Source: Salinivirgaceae bacterium
GTDB lineage: Bacteria; Bacteroidota; Bacteroidia; Bacteroidales; SZUA-534
Assembly (NCBI GenBank): GCA_017551905.1
Contig: JAFZKK010000116.1
Location: 1-57,789, forward strand
DNA length: 57,789 nucleotides
Direction: 5' to 3'
Part shown: positions 47,862-56,782 of the stretch, piece after piece
Layout: each line of letters starts with the position of its first letter
How positions within the stretch are numbered: the first letter of the stretch is position 1
The notes under the pieces: model-generated
Told to the model about the DNA's origin: nothing
Database searches by the model: none
The model's input: only the letters and a program-made list of their open reading frames with translations
Position numbers and translations under genes: made by a program

Positions 47862-49591
47862 ACATTTATATAACGGCCGATTCTATTGTCACTCCGCTCG
47901 GGTTCAACTCGCAGGAGAACATTGCCGCGCTCTGTTCTTACCATTCGGCAATTATGGAGCATAAGACATCGACCGTGGCCGACGCGCCCATAACGGCGTC
48001 AATCTTTGTCGACCACAAAATCAGGCTTCAGTCGAAGACGATGGACATCGAGTCGCAGTACACCAAGTTTGAGCGGCTTGTGATAATGGCCATTACCGAT
48101 GTCTTGGACCAGACGCATATCGACATTGCCGACAACACCGTGGGAATTGTAATTGCCACCGCCAAAGGCAACATCGACTTGCTCGACTACACTGCCGAGT
48201 CGATGGACGGTCGCATCAGTATCTGGAAATCGGTTGACCGCATAGCGCGCTATTTCAAGGCCGCCAACCGTCCGCTTATAGTGTCGAACGCTTGCATATC
48301 GGGCTTGTCGGCATTGATTGTGGGCAAACGGCTTATCGAAGCTGGAGTTTATTCAAACGTGATTGTGGCCGGCTGCGATGTGCTGTCGCATTTTGTCACC
48401 AGCGGATTCAAGTCGTTCAAGTCGCTGAGCTCGAAGCGGTGCGTTCCGTTCGACGCCTCACGCGACGGGCTTAATCTGGGCGAGGCTGCCGGGGCTGTCA
48501 TCCTGTCGACCGACAACACCGACAACAGCATCTTGCTTGCTGGCGGCGCCATCAGTAACGATGCCAATCACATATCGGGGCCGTCGCGCACGGGCTACGA
48601 GCTGAATCTGGCTATCCGTGGCGCTATGGACGAGGCCTGCGTCAAAAAATCGGACATTAGTTTTGTCGATATGCACGGAACGGCAACCGCCTACAACGAC
48701 GAGATGGAGTCGAAGGCCGTGACTCTTGCCGAGCTGCACGACAAGCCGGTGCAGAGCCTGAAGCCATATTTCGGTCACACGCTTGGCGCGTCGGGATTGA
48801 TTGAGGCCATTGTCTGCATGCACGAGTTGCGCATTGGCACGCTCTTCGGCACCATGGGATTCCAGAAACTTGGCGTCCCGATGCCGATAAAGGTGTCGCC
48901 GACGCACAAGACGATGAAGATGCGGAGCTGCGTTAAGACGGCATCGGGCTTTGGAGGCTGTAACGCGGCTGTTGTGCTGTCGTTGCCTGAGTACGCCAAA
49001 AAGAGCCGCCCTGAGCCGCAAAACGTTACGTTGAGGTCGATTTGCACGGTTTCGGTTGTCGATGCGCATGTCAAACGCGGCAACAAAACCATTTTCTCGT
49101 CGAAAGACACCGAGTTCAATGTTTTTATCCGCGAGGCGTTCAAAAAACTTGGCGACGAGAATATGAAATTCTACAAGATGGATAATCTTTGCAAGTTGGG
49201 ATACATTACGGCGGGTTATCTTCTTCGCGATTTCAAATATGAGCCGGAGGAGATGGGAATAATTCTGTCGAATGCGGCGGGCTCGCTCGACACCGACATT
49301 GAGCATCAGCGCAATATCGGCGAAAATGGCGACGCCATGGCAAGTCCGGCGGTTTTTGTCTACACGCTGCCCAATGTTGTAATAGGCGAGATATGTATCC
49401 GCTATCAGATTAAAGGCGAGAACACCTTCTTTATCAGCGAGGGGCACGATAGCGAGAAGGTGTCGAAATATGTGCAGATGGCCGTAAGCGAGTCGAACCT
49501 GCATTACTGCATTGTTGGTTGGTGCGAGTTGCTGGGAACACGCTATAGGTCGTCGTTCAGCCTGTTGGAAAATATGAATTACGTCAAATAA
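47858..49591 (+). CDS. Beta-ketoacyl synthase with C-terminal KS-like extension
   Basis: Encodes 577 aa from ATG 47858, which overlaps the thioesterase stop (ATGA). The KS domain (1-390) has C146 in SNACISG, H273 in HGTAT and H307 in GHTLGASG, so the Cys-His-His triad is intact. Residues ~400-577 form a second region resembling a ketosynthase N-terminal half (MGIILSNAAGSLDTD, then PNVVIGEICIRYQIKGENTFF) with no active-site Cys motif. Such double or fused KS proteins occur in Bacteroidota pigment clusters. It likely condenses malonyl-ACP units during polyene assembly, and the extension may be a dimerisation or chain-length partner. Confidence 0.82.
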   Translation: MNIYITADSIVTPLGFNSQENIAALCSYHSAIMEHKTSTVADAPITASIFVDHKIRLQSKTMDIESQYTKFERLVIMAITDVLDQTHIDIADNTVGIVIATAKGNIDLLDYTAESMDGRISIWKSVDRIARYFKAANRPLIVSNACISGLSALIVGKRLIEAGVYSNVIVAGCDVLSHFVTSGFKSFKSLSSKRCVPFDASRDGLNLGEAAGAVILSTDNTDNSILLAGGAISNDANHISGPSRTGYELNLAIRGAMDEACVKKSDISFVDMHGTATAYNDEMESKAVTLAELHDKPVQSLKPYFGHTLGASGLIEAIVCMHELRIGTLFGTMGFQKLGVPMPIKVSPTHKTMKMRSCVKTASGFGGCNAAVVLSLPEYAKKSRPEPQNVTLRSICTVSVVDAHVKRGNKTIFSSKDTEFNVFIREAFKKLGDENMKFYKMDNLCKLGYITAGYLLRDFKYEPEEMGIILSNAAGSLDTDIEHQRNIGENGDAMASPAVFVYTLPNVVIGEICIRYQIKGENTFFISEGHDSEKVSKYVQMAVSESNLHYCIVGWCELLGTRYRSSFSLLENMNYVK

Positions 49592-49600
49592 GATAAAGCA

Positions 49601-49858
49601 ATGGAAGAACTTATCGAAAAACTGAAAGGCGAACTTATTGCCGAACTGAATCTTGAGGAAATCAAACCTGCCGACATCGATGCCGAAGCACCGCTTTTTG
49701 GCGACGGCGGTCTGGGTTTGGACTCTATCGACGCGCTTGAGATAATCTTGATTCTGGAGCGCAACTATGGAATCAAAATCGACAATCCGGCGCAGGGCAA
49801 AGAGATTTTCTATTCGGTAAAAACTCTGGCAGAGTACATCACCGCTCATCAGAAATAG
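49601..49858 (+). CDS. Acyl carrier protein
   Basis: Encodes 85 aa, acidic. The phosphopantetheine site is the Ser in GLDSIDALE, a DSID variant of DSLD. It carries growing acyl chains for the two neighbouring ketosynthases. The stop codon is immediately followed by the ATG of the next gene (TAGATG). Confidence 0.92.
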   Translation: MEELIEKLKGELIAELNLEEIKPADIDAEAPLFGDGGLGLDSIDALEIILILERNYGIKIDNPAQGKEIFYSVKTLAEYITAHQK

Positions 49859-51043
49859 ATGCGGATAGCCGTAACAGGACTGGGCGCGGTGTCGGGCATC
49901 GGGCTCAATGTCGATGAAAACATTGAGGCTCTGAGGCTGAAACGGCACGGAATGGAGAAACCGCGGTTTTTCCAAACGGAGCTTGATGTGCCTGTGGCGG
50001 AAGTGAAAAAATCGAGTGCCGAACTTAAACAACTACTTGGCATCGAACTTGATAAGACGATGTCGCGCACGGCTTTGCTTGGAATGTTGGCGGCTCGTGA
50101 GGCTTTGACCGATTCGCAAATCGACACCAAAGCAATGCGTGTGGGGCTCATCTCGTCGACATCGGTTGGCGGAATGGACCTGAGCGAGGTGTTCTACAAC
50201 GATTTTCGTACCGACCACAACTGCGGACGCCTGCGAATGGTGAGTCAGCACGACTGCGGCTCAAGCACCCAACTGACGGCCAAATATTTGGGAATAACCG
50301 GTTTTACAACGACCATCAGCACGGCTTGTTCATCGGCGGGCAATGCCATAATGCTTGGCGCCCGAATGCTGAAACACAATATGTTGGACGCTGTCGTTGT
50401 CGGCGGCACCGACGCGCTCTGCAAGTTCACGCTCAACGGCTTCAACTCGCTGATGATTCTGGACAAGGAGCACTGCCGCCCGTTCGACGCCACACGCGCA
50501 GGACTGAACCTTGGCGAGGGCGCGGGCTACATTGTGATGCAGCGCCTTGACGATGCCAAACGCGAACCGTACTGTCTTTTAACGGGTTACGCCAACGCCA
50601 ACGACGCCTACCACCAAACAGGCTGCTCGCCCGAAGGCAACGGAGCCTACAAATCGATGAGCGAGGCGCTGGCCGTGGCAGGCTTGCAACCGTCTGATAT
50701 TGACTATATTAACGTTCACGGCACGGCCACACCCAACAACGACCTTTCGGAATCGACAGCCATTCGCCGTCTATTTGGCGACCGTGTGCCGCCGTTCAGT
50801 TCGGTCAAGGCGTTTATCGGGCACACGCTGGGCGCTTCGGAGGGAATTGAGGCTGTATACTCGGCTCTGTCAGTGAAGAATGGCTACATTTACCCGAACC
50901 TTAACTTTAAGTCGGTTGACCACGCAATTGGGCTTTCGCCCGAAACGGAGTTTGCCGAAGGGCGCACAATCCGCAATGTGCTGTCGAACGCCTTTGGTTT
51001 CGGCGGCAACGACACTTCGCTAATTTTCTCAAAAATCGATTGA
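49859..51043 (+). CDS. Beta-ketoacyl-ACP synthase (FabF/ApeR-like)
   Basis: Encodes 394 aa. Active site C157 is in TACSSAG, H287 in HGTATPNND and H322 in GHTLGASEG. The usual K..VGGTDAL region and 'GLNLGEGAGY' are also present. A complete elongating ketosynthase, second catalytic KS of the cluster, probably paired with the chain-length-factor-like protein encoded 1 bp downstream. Confidence 0.9.
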   Translation: MRIAVTGLGAVSGIGLNVDENIEALRLKRHGMEKPRFFQTELDVPVAEVKKSSAELKQLLGIELDKTMSRTALLGMLAAREALTDSQIDTKAMRVGLISSTSVGGMDLSEVFYNDFRTDHNCGRLRMVSQHDCGSSTQLTAKYLGITGFTTTISTACSSAGNAIMLGARMLKHNMLDAVVVGGTDALCKFTLNGFNSLMILDKEHCRPFDATRAGLNLGEGAGYIVMQRLDDAKREPYCLLTGYANANDAYHQTGCSPEGNGAYKSMSEALAVAGLQPSDIDYINVHGTATPNNDLSESTAIRRLFGDRVPPFSSVKAFIGHTLGASEGIEAVYSALSVKNGYIYPNLNFKSVDHAIGLSPETEFAEGRTIRNVLSNAFGFGGNDTSLIFSKID

Positions 51044-51044
51044 T

Positions 51045-51965
51045 ATGCAACCAATTACCATAACAAAATCGTGTCAATTGAAAGGCGATGTTCTCACCGT
51101 CGATGGGTGCGAAGAGCCATTCGATTTTAAGGAATTGGTAGCCGACGCGTCGCTGCGCCGCCGTATGAGCCGCATTGTGAAAATGGGCGTGGCGTGCGGC
51201 TTGAAATGCGCCGAAGGTCTGGCACCCGAAACTATCGACGGCATTATAACCGCCACAGGATTGGGCTGTCTGGCTGATACAGAGAAATTTATGGAGTCGA
51301 TAGTGGTGAACAACGAGCGGCTGCTCAACCCCACACCGTTCATTCAATCAACCTTCAACACCATTGGCGGACAGATTGCCCTGCTGCGCGGAATTCACTC
51401 ATACAATGTTACTTACGTTCACCGCGGCTTGAGTTTCGAAAGCGCACTGATTGACGCCGCAATGCAAATTGCCGAAGGACGGCGCAACATTCTACTTGGC
51501 GCCGTGGATGAGATTACGCCGTCGTCAGCCGACATTCAGCGCCGCCTTGGAATGACACGCGAATACGAACTTGGCGAAGGCGCCAACTTCTTCCTAATCA
51601 ACGCCGCCACCCCTGGCCGCCACCGCCCCGCCGTGCTCGACATTGCCACCCGCTCTGGCCGCCTAACTACCGATGAAATGATTGAATGGATTGTTGAAAT
51701 AACTAAACGCAACGGCATAAAAACAAGCGATTTATGCATTTATACAAACTGCGATGACGAACTTGCGAAAACAATAGACGACAAATTTGAACCAATTTCC
51801 ATAACATTGTTTAATTATAAAAACTGTGAATATCCTACACTCTCGGCTCGCTTTCTAGATTCTGCGGCCAGCGATATGTATATTATACGCAAAGACTATA
51901 ATGTATTGATTGTGAATGATTACCAACATATAAACCATTCGCTGATTTTGTTAGGAAAAATGTAG
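51045..51965 (+). CDS. Ketosynthase-like, chain-length-factor-type protein
   Basis: Encodes 306 aa. It has the thiolase-fold N-terminal half of a ketosynthase: 'IDGIITATGLGCLADTEKF', then 'YNVTYVHRGLSFESALIDAA'. The nucleophilic Cys position reads Gly (GLSFE), and no HGTAT or GHTLG motif is seen, so it should not condense by itself. By position and sequence it resembles the chain-length-factor/ApeC-like partner that forms a heterodimer with an active KS in polyene pathways. The last ~80 residues are AT-rich with no known motif. Confidence 0.72.
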   Translation: MQPITITKSCQLKGDVLTVDGCEEPFDFKELVADASLRRRMSRIVKMGVACGLKCAEGLAPETIDGIITATGLGCLADTEKFMESIVVNNERLLNPTPFIQSTFNTIGGQIALLRGIHSYNVTYVHRGLSFESALIDAAMQIAEGRRNILLGAVDEITPSSADIQRRLGMTREYELGEGANFFLINAATPGRHRPAVLDIATRSGRLTTDEMIEWIVEITKRNGIKTSDLCIYTNCDDELAKTIDDKFEPISITLFNYKNCEYPTLSARFLDSAASDMYIIRKDYNVLIVNDYQHINHSLILLGKM

Positions 51966-52029
51966 GGATGCGATTTATCGCGTCCGCATAAATCGGATAA
52001 AATCGGGTTAAATCGGTTAGAAACAAACA
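51963..52029 (+). repeat. Palindrome and AAATCGG words
   Basis: GGATGCGATTTATCGCGTCC is an imperfect palindrome similar in position and end sequence (GTAGGGA...GTCCG) to the GGACGTGGC family. It is followed by three copies of an AAATCGG word with ~10-bp period before the deacetylase gene. Confidence 0.55.
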
Positions 52030-52692
52030 ATGATTATCGCACTCGCCACCGTCGCCATTTTGGCATTCCTGTTTTACGCCTCATACAGCATAAAATCGCA
52101 GGTTTATGTGCGGGCGTTGTGCCGTGTGAAAACCGATGAAAAGGTTGTCTATCTGACCTTTGACGATGCGCCAGATGCAGTTCAGACACCAAAGGTTCTC
52201 GATGTTCTGAAACGTAACAACATAAAGGCGGCGTTTTTCTGCATTGGTAGCCGTGTTGCCGGTTGTGAGCCAATTGTGAAGCGCATTGCCGATGACGGGC
52301 ATTTGATTGGAAATCATAGCTATAGCCATAAAAACACGTTTCCGCTTTTGAGCCGCCGCAAGATGGTTGAAGACATTGAGCGTTGCCAGTCGGAATTGAA
52401 GCGGGCGACAGGCTCCGACACGCAGTTTTTCCGTCCGCCTTTTGGTGTTACAAATCCGCGCGTGGCTTACGCTGTCAAGAAACTCAATCTGAATGTAATT
52501 GGCTGGAGCATACGCACTTACGATACCAATCAGCCGCCAGTCGAGAAGGTTTTGCGGCGCATACGGCGGCAACTGAAAAGCGGCTCGATAATACTTTTGC
52601 ACGACGGCATCTGCGGCAGCGAGACATTGCTTCAAGCCGTTATCGACACAATAAGGAGTGAGGGTTATTCGTTTGGAGAATTAAAACTTTAA
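52030..52692 (+). CDS. Polysaccharide deacetylase family (NodB/CE4)
   Basis: Encodes 220 aa. One N-terminal TM segment anchors a NodB domain. Motif 1 is LTFDDAPD (catalytic Asp and metal Asp), motif 2 is GNHSYSH (two metal His), motif 3 is RPPFG, and motif 5 is ILLHDG. All key residues are present. Polysaccharide deacetylases of this short type are regular members of flexirubin/aryl-polyene clusters in Bacteroidota, although their substrate there is not known. It acts in the periplasm. Confidence 0.88.
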   Translation: MIIALATVAILAFLFYASYSIKSQVYVRALCRVKTDEKVVYLTFDDAPDAVQTPKVLDVLKRNNIKAAFFCIGSRVAGCEPIVKRIADDGHLIGNHSYSHKNTFPLLSRRKMVEDIERCQSELKRATGSDTQFFRPPFGVTNPRVAYAVKKLNLNVIGWSIRTYDTNQPPVEKVLRRIRRQLKSGSIILLHDGICGSETLLQAVIDTIRSEGYSFGELKL

Positions 52693-52703
52693 AAATCAGC
52701 ATA

Positions 52704-53333
52704 ATGAAACGTTTTTTGATAATCATCGTTATTAGCGCCACGGCAGGTCAGCTTTTCGCGCAAATGCACCCCATAACCGACCTTGCCGATTTCGAGAACC
52801 GCCTGAAAACCAGCGTGTCGGCATTGAAAACCATAGAGAGCGATTTTGAACAGATAAAGCACCTCGATATGTTTGACGAGGATGTGCGCTCAACCGGCAA
52901 ATTCGCCTACATGACCGAGAACAAGATTTATATGCACTATGCCAAACCGCTTGACTATCTGGTTGTTATAAATGACGGGAAGCTAAAAATGGTGTCGGAC
53001 GGCAAAAAGAGCATTGTGGCGCTGAACACCAACAAGATAATGGCCGGAATGCAGGATATGATAACCGCTTGCATGGTTGGCGATTTGAACCGCATGAAAG
53101 ACGGCTACAGTATTGATTATCAGGAGAATGAAAAATTCTATCAGGTTACTATAACTCCAAAAAGCCAGACCGTCCGCGACTATGTGGACAAAATCCGTCT
53201 GTTGCTCAGCAAGGCAAATATGTCGGTGAGCGAGTTGTATATGTTTGAAAATGAGGACGATTACACACGATACATTTTCAGCAACCAGCGCTTCAATCAG
53301 CTTAAAGACGATGGCATCTTCAGTGTTCAATAA
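52704..53333 (+). CDS. LolA-like outer-membrane lipoprotein carrier
   Basis: Encodes 209 aa. The signal peptide ends 'LFAQ'. The LolA-type incomplete beta-barrel pattern is seen: 'SALKTIESDFEQIKHLDMF', 'STGKFAYMTENKIYMHYAKPL' and 'VINDGKLKMVSDGKK'. LolA homologues in aryl-polyene-type clusters are thought to shuttle the lipid product to the outer membrane, which fits here. The last 23 bp overlap the next gene. Confidence 0.82.
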   Translation: MKRFLIIIVISATAGQLFAQMHPITDLADFENRLKTSVSALKTIESDFEQIKHLDMFDEDVRSTGKFAYMTENKIYMHYAKPLDYLVVINDGKLKMVSDGKKSIVALNTNKIMAGMQDMITACMVGDLNRMKDGYSIDYQENEKFYQVTITPKSQTVRDYVDKIRLLLSKANMSVSELYMFENEDDYTRYIFSNQRFNQLKDDGIFSVQ

Positions 53334-53811
53334 GGCGATTCTGATTCTGATTATTTGTTTTTCAGCCGTTTACTGTGCGGCGCAACCCGTTTTTACTCCC
53401 AACAAAACCGACAAATACAACATTCAGATTGATGCCCGAGGCAGCCACTTGAGCGGAATGTTGATAGCCCGCCCCACAAACGACGGTCCGCGCACGGTTG
53501 TGGCCTCATACATCGGTCCAACGCTTTTCGACTACACCTTGACAGCCGACTCGCTGCGCGTGAACACTAGTGCGGCGCCGCTGCGACGCAAAAAGCTGGA
53601 ACAGTTGCTCGACAACGATTTACGCATCGTCTTCATCGACGAGAGCCGCGCTAAACTAACGAGCCGGACCGCCACAACCCGAAAACGCAAAAGCGGACAT
53701 CTGTTCGAAAAAACTGTGGTGCAGATAAACGCCGATGCCAATCAAAACATTGAAACAGTAACAATTAAGCATCCGCTGATAAGGTTGAAATTAACAATCA
53801 ATCGCCTTTAA
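53311..53811 (+). CDS. Secreted protein of polyene-like cluster
   Basis: Encodes 166 aa from ATG 53311, inside the end of the LolA-like gene in another frame; the longer frame from 53245 lacks a signal peptide. The signal peptide is ILILIICFSAVYCAAQ, with Cys in 'VYC' just before the cut site. The mature part has 'HLSGMLIARPTNDGPRTVVASYIGPTLFDYTL', recalling the outer-membrane-associated DUF3261-type proteins found beside LolA in aryl-polyene clusters. That assignment is tentative. Last gene of the cluster. Confidence 0.65.
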   Translation: MASSVFNKAILILIICFSAVYCAAQPVFTPNKTDKYNIQIDARGSHLSGMLIARPTNDGPRTVVASYIGPTLFDYTLTADSLRVNTSAAPLRRKKLEQLLDNDLRIVFIDESRAKLTSRTATTRKRKSGHLFEKTVVQINADANQNIETVTIKHPLIRLKLTINRL

Positions 53812-53894
53812 TCAACTTATAACCTAAAACCAAAACCTTATAACTTTTAACTTATCACTTAAAATCATATCTTTACCCTGTTAAACCTACATCG

Positions 53895-55187
53895 ATGAAA
53901 AGGATTCTAATTCTGATAGCAGTTGCGGTGATGCTTGCCGGTTGCCAGCACAAGGAGCACGCCGACCTGATAATTCACAACGCCAAGATTTATTCCGTCA
54001 ACAACAATTTCTCGGTAATGCAGAGCGCGGCCATCTGCGACGGGCGGTTTGTGGCAGTCAGTAGCGACGCCATTATCAAAGCCCGCTACTATTCCGACAA
54101 TGTTGTCGATATGCAGGGCAAATATGTGTTTCCGGCGTTCATCGACTCGCACTCGCGGTTCTTGGATTACGCCTTTTCGTTGGCCGACAGCGCGCAGGGA
54201 CAGCTCTCGGAATCGCAGAAGGCTGAACTTTTGAAGAAAGCCGAAAAGCGTTGTTTTTCAATGGGAATATCCACGGTTACCGATTTCGGCGCTTCATATA
54301 ACAATGTCAAACTTATTGACAGTCTGCAACAAAAAGGAGAACTGATGTTGTCGGTTTATGCTGTTTTGGAGCCATCGGCCGAGAATATCAGTCACTATAT
54401 CAGCCGCATGCCGTATCACACCAACAAGCTGAAAGTGATTTCGGTAGGCGTCAATCTTGATGGCGGTTTGGCTTCGCAAGAGGCTGTCCTTTTGTCGCCA
54501 TATACCGACAACACTAACGGCCGTTTGCTGGCGAGCGCCGATAGTCTGGAGCGCATCTGCAGTATGGCTTACAACAACGGTTTCCAGATGTGTGTTGGTT
54601 GTGTGGGCGACTCCGCGGCGCGCGTGGCTCTGAAGACCTTTGCCAACATTCTGCCGCGTAAAAACAGCGCCCGCTGGCGTGTCGAAAACCTGCAAATGAC
54701 CAGCAAGCGCGATTTGCGCTTCATATCGCACTACAACATTCTGCCAATGGTGATACCAGCAAGCTATGCCAACACACGCGAGAAACTGCCGTCGATTTTG
54801 TCGAAAAAGCAGATACGCGAGACTTTTGCGTGGAAGAAAATACTGGGGCAGAATCAGGGCATATTGTGCGGCATAAACGCGCCCGACGAGCCGATTAACC
54901 CCATGCGGACGATGTACTCGGCCATGCGGCAGGAGAAACAGAAGCTGCGCAACAAACAAGGGCAGGAGATGACTTCGGTTCAGGCGCTTAAGGCGATGAC
55001 AATATGGGCGGCATACGCGCAATTCGACGAGGAGAACAAAGGCAGCATCGAGGTGGGCAAGAACGCCGATTTTATTGTCACAAACGAGAATCTGACCACA
55101 ATGTACAAGCCATACCTTCCTGATGTGAAGATTGTTAGCACCTATTTGTGCGGACAAAAGGTGTACGATATAACCCAAGGCGAATAA
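53895..55187 (+). CDS. Amidohydrolase-like lipoprotein lacking its metal ligands
   Basis: Encodes 430 aa. Lipobox 'LAGC' (C18). The fold matches the YtcJ/amidohydrolase-3 family: 'ADLIIHNAKIYSVNNNF', 'VVDMQGKYVFPAFIDSH' and the C-terminal 'ALKAMTIWAAYAQF', 'GSIEVGKNADFIV'. Every expected metal position is changed: HxH reads HSR (DSHSRF), HAIGD reads VGCVGDSA, RIEHAQ reads RVENLQ, and SDAPV reads INAPDE. At 430 aa it is also ~100 shorter than active relatives. It is probably a non-catalytic binding protein at the cell envelope. There are no frameshifts, so it is under selection as a protein rather than decaying. Confidence 0.82.
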   Translation: MKRILILIAVAVMLAGCQHKEHADLIIHNAKIYSVNNNFSVMQSAAICDGRFVAVSSDAIIKARYYSDNVVDMQGKYVFPAFIDSHSRFLDYAFSLADSAQGQLSESQKAELLKKAEKRCFSMGISTVTDFGASYNNVKLIDSLQQKGELMLSVYAVLEPSAENISHYISRMPYHTNKLKVISVGVNLDGGLASQEAVLLSPYTDNTNGRLLASADSLERICSMAYNNGFQMCVGCVGDSAARVALKTFANILPRKNSARWRVENLQMTSKRDLRFISHYNILPMVIPASYANTREKLPSILSKKQIRETFAWKKILGQNQGILCGINAPDEPINPMRTMYSAMRQEKQKLRNKQGQEMTSVQALKAMTIWAAYAQFDEENKGSIEVGKNADFIVTNENLTTMYKPYLPDVKIVSTYLCGQKVYDITQGE

Positions 55188-55199
55188 ATACTGTCGGCC

Positions 55200-56141
55200 A
55201 TGAGTAAAAAGTGGTTGACAATCATAAAGATAGTTGTGGCGTGTGCGGCTTTTGCGTTTATTGTTTTCCGCATAAAGGAGCAAATAGAAAAGGGCGCCGG
55301 CTTGCGGATAACCGATTTTAAATTGTTGCCGATGCTTGCCGCCGTAGCTCTGATGCCTCTCAATTATTTAATTGAAAGCTTTAAATGGCAGAATCTTTTA
55401 GTTAATATACAGCGACTTAAAATTTGGCAAGCGGCTAAGTCGGTGCTGGCAGGGCTTGCAGCCTCAATGGTGACACCAAACCGCATTGGCGACTTTGCCG
55501 GACGCATAATGATGCTCAGTACCGGCAACCGCGCCGCCGGCACAATGGCCTCGTTTGTAGGCAGTTGCGCACAGATGCTTGTTATTGCCTCGTTTGGAGT
55601 TGTGGCGTTTGCTTTCAACATCGAGCTTCCCCGTCAGCTGCAAATTTTTCAAGACAATCATTTGCTGACTCTTATAACGCTTATAATTATACTGATAGCC
55701 GCAGTTATCTTATTCTTTAATATAAGCCAAATGGCTGTCAAAATCAGAATCAAGCGTATCGATGTTCTGAAAAACTTTGTTGAGGCTATGGGGTTGTATC
55801 GGGCAAAGCATTTGGCAATGGTTTTGACCATTTCGGCTGTGCGCTATGTGGTTTTCGCCATTCAGTTTTACCTTGTCATTCAGTCGTTTGGCATCGACCT
55901 TGACCTTCTGACGGGGCTGTGCGCCATTGCTTTCATCTATTGCTTTGTGACCATTGTGCCCACGTTTGCCTTGGCTGAATGGGGTGTCCGTGGTTCGGCG
56001 GCGTTGTTCTTTCTGTCGCCTTTTGGAGGCTCGGCTGTCGCCATAATGTGGGCAACCATTGCCGTGTGGCTTATAAACATCGGGCTGCCGGCTTTGGCAG
56101 GAGCGGTGGTTATGCTCAAAAGCGCCAATCAGTCTTCGTAA
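55200..56141 (+). CDS. LPG-synthase-TM/UPF0104 family membrane protein
   Basis: Encodes 313 aa with about 8 TM helices. The lysylphosphatidylglycerol_synthase_TM/UPF0104 pattern is present: 'NYLIESFKWQNLL', 'SVLAGLAASMVTPNRIGDFAGR', 'GTMASFVGSCAQMLVI' and a C-terminal 'ALAEWGVRGSAALFF'. Members are proposed lipid or lipid-linked-glycan flippases, and some carry a synthase domain not present here. The gene starts 12 bp after the amidohydrolase-like gene and its 3' end overlaps the opposite-strand queC by 13 bp. Confidence 0.85.
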   Translation: MSKKWLTIIKIVVACAAFAFIVFRIKEQIEKGAGLRITDFKLLPMLAAVALMPLNYLIESFKWQNLLVNIQRLKIWQAAKSVLAGLAASMVTPNRIGDFAGRIMMLSTGNRAAGTMASFVGSCAQMLVIASFGVVAFAFNIELPRQLQIFQDNHLLTLITLIIILIAAVILFFNISQMAVKIRIKRIDVLKNFVEAMGLYRAKHLAMVLTISAVRYVVFAIQFYLVIQSFGIDLDLLTGLCAIAFIYCFVTIVPTFALAEWGVRGSAALFFLSPFGGSAVAIMWATIAVWLINIGLPALAGAVVMLKSANQSS

Positions 56142-56782
56142 ACGGTCGTATCCTCGATGCTGGCAAGCCGCAGAGCCTCGCGCCGTTCGACGCAGGTGCC
56201 GCATTTGCCGCAGTGCACCTTTCCGCCTTTGTAGCATGACCACGTTTCGGCATAATCAATCTTCAAGAGTTTGCCTCGCCGCGCAATGTCGGCTTTGGTG
56301 ATGTTGGTATAGGGAGCAAGAATCCGAGCGTTGTTGTAGGTGCCGTTGCTAATAGCCGCATCCATGGCCGAAATAAACTCCGGGCGGCAGTCGGGGTATA
56401 TGGTGTGGTCGCCGGCGTGGTTTGCAATCATGACATACTGCAGACCGTTGTTCTCGGCCAGTCCGGCAGCTACTGCCAGCATTATGCCGTTGCGGAAAGG
56501 CACCACCGTTGAGCGCATGTTGTCGTCGTTGTAATGGCCTTCGGGCACGGCGTCGGCACCTGCCAGCAACGATGAGTTGAAATATCGCTCGATGAAATCG
56601 AGAGGGATAATCAGGTGCTGAATGCCAAGCCGCTCGCAATGGAGCTTGGCAAACGCCAGCTCGCGGTCGTTGTGGTTGCTGCCGTAGTGGAACGATACCG
56701 CCATTGCAATGCGCTCGCGATATTCGTAAAGCATCGTTGTACTGTCAAGTCCGCCCGATAGAACTATTATGGAGTCTTTCAT
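56129..56782 (-). CDS. queC: 7-cyano-7-deazaguanine synthase QueC
   Basis: Encodes 217 aa. The PP-loop ATP-binding motif is SGGLDSTT. 'MRSTVVPFRNGIMLAVAAGLAE' is typical of QueC. The C-terminal zinc site is formed by Cys residues in WSCYKGGKVHCGKCGTC. It converts 7-carboxy-7-deazaguanine to preQ0 with ammonia and ATP, in queuosine (or deazaguanine DNA modification) synthesis. The local setting suggests the tRNA pathway only by default, since no DNA-modification genes adjoin it. A CACCTTTG box upstream is a weak promoter candidate. Confidence 0.94.
   Translation of the reverse strand: MKDSIIVLSGGLDSTTMLYEYRERIAMAVSFHYGSNHNDRELAFAKLHCERLGIQHLIIPLDFIERYFNSSLLAGADAVPEGHYNDDNMRSTVVPFRNGIMLAVAAGLAENNGLQYVMIANHAGDHTIYPDCRPEFISAMDAAISNGTYNNARILAPYTNITKADIARRGKLLKIDYAETWSCYKGGKVHCGKCGTCVERREALRLASIEDTTVYED

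Noticed and set aside
56129-56782. queC as part of a deazaguanine DNA-modification (Dpd-type) defence system
   Set aside because: No dpdA or other dpd genes lie nearby, and it is far from the island; tRNA queuosine synthesis is the simpler reading.
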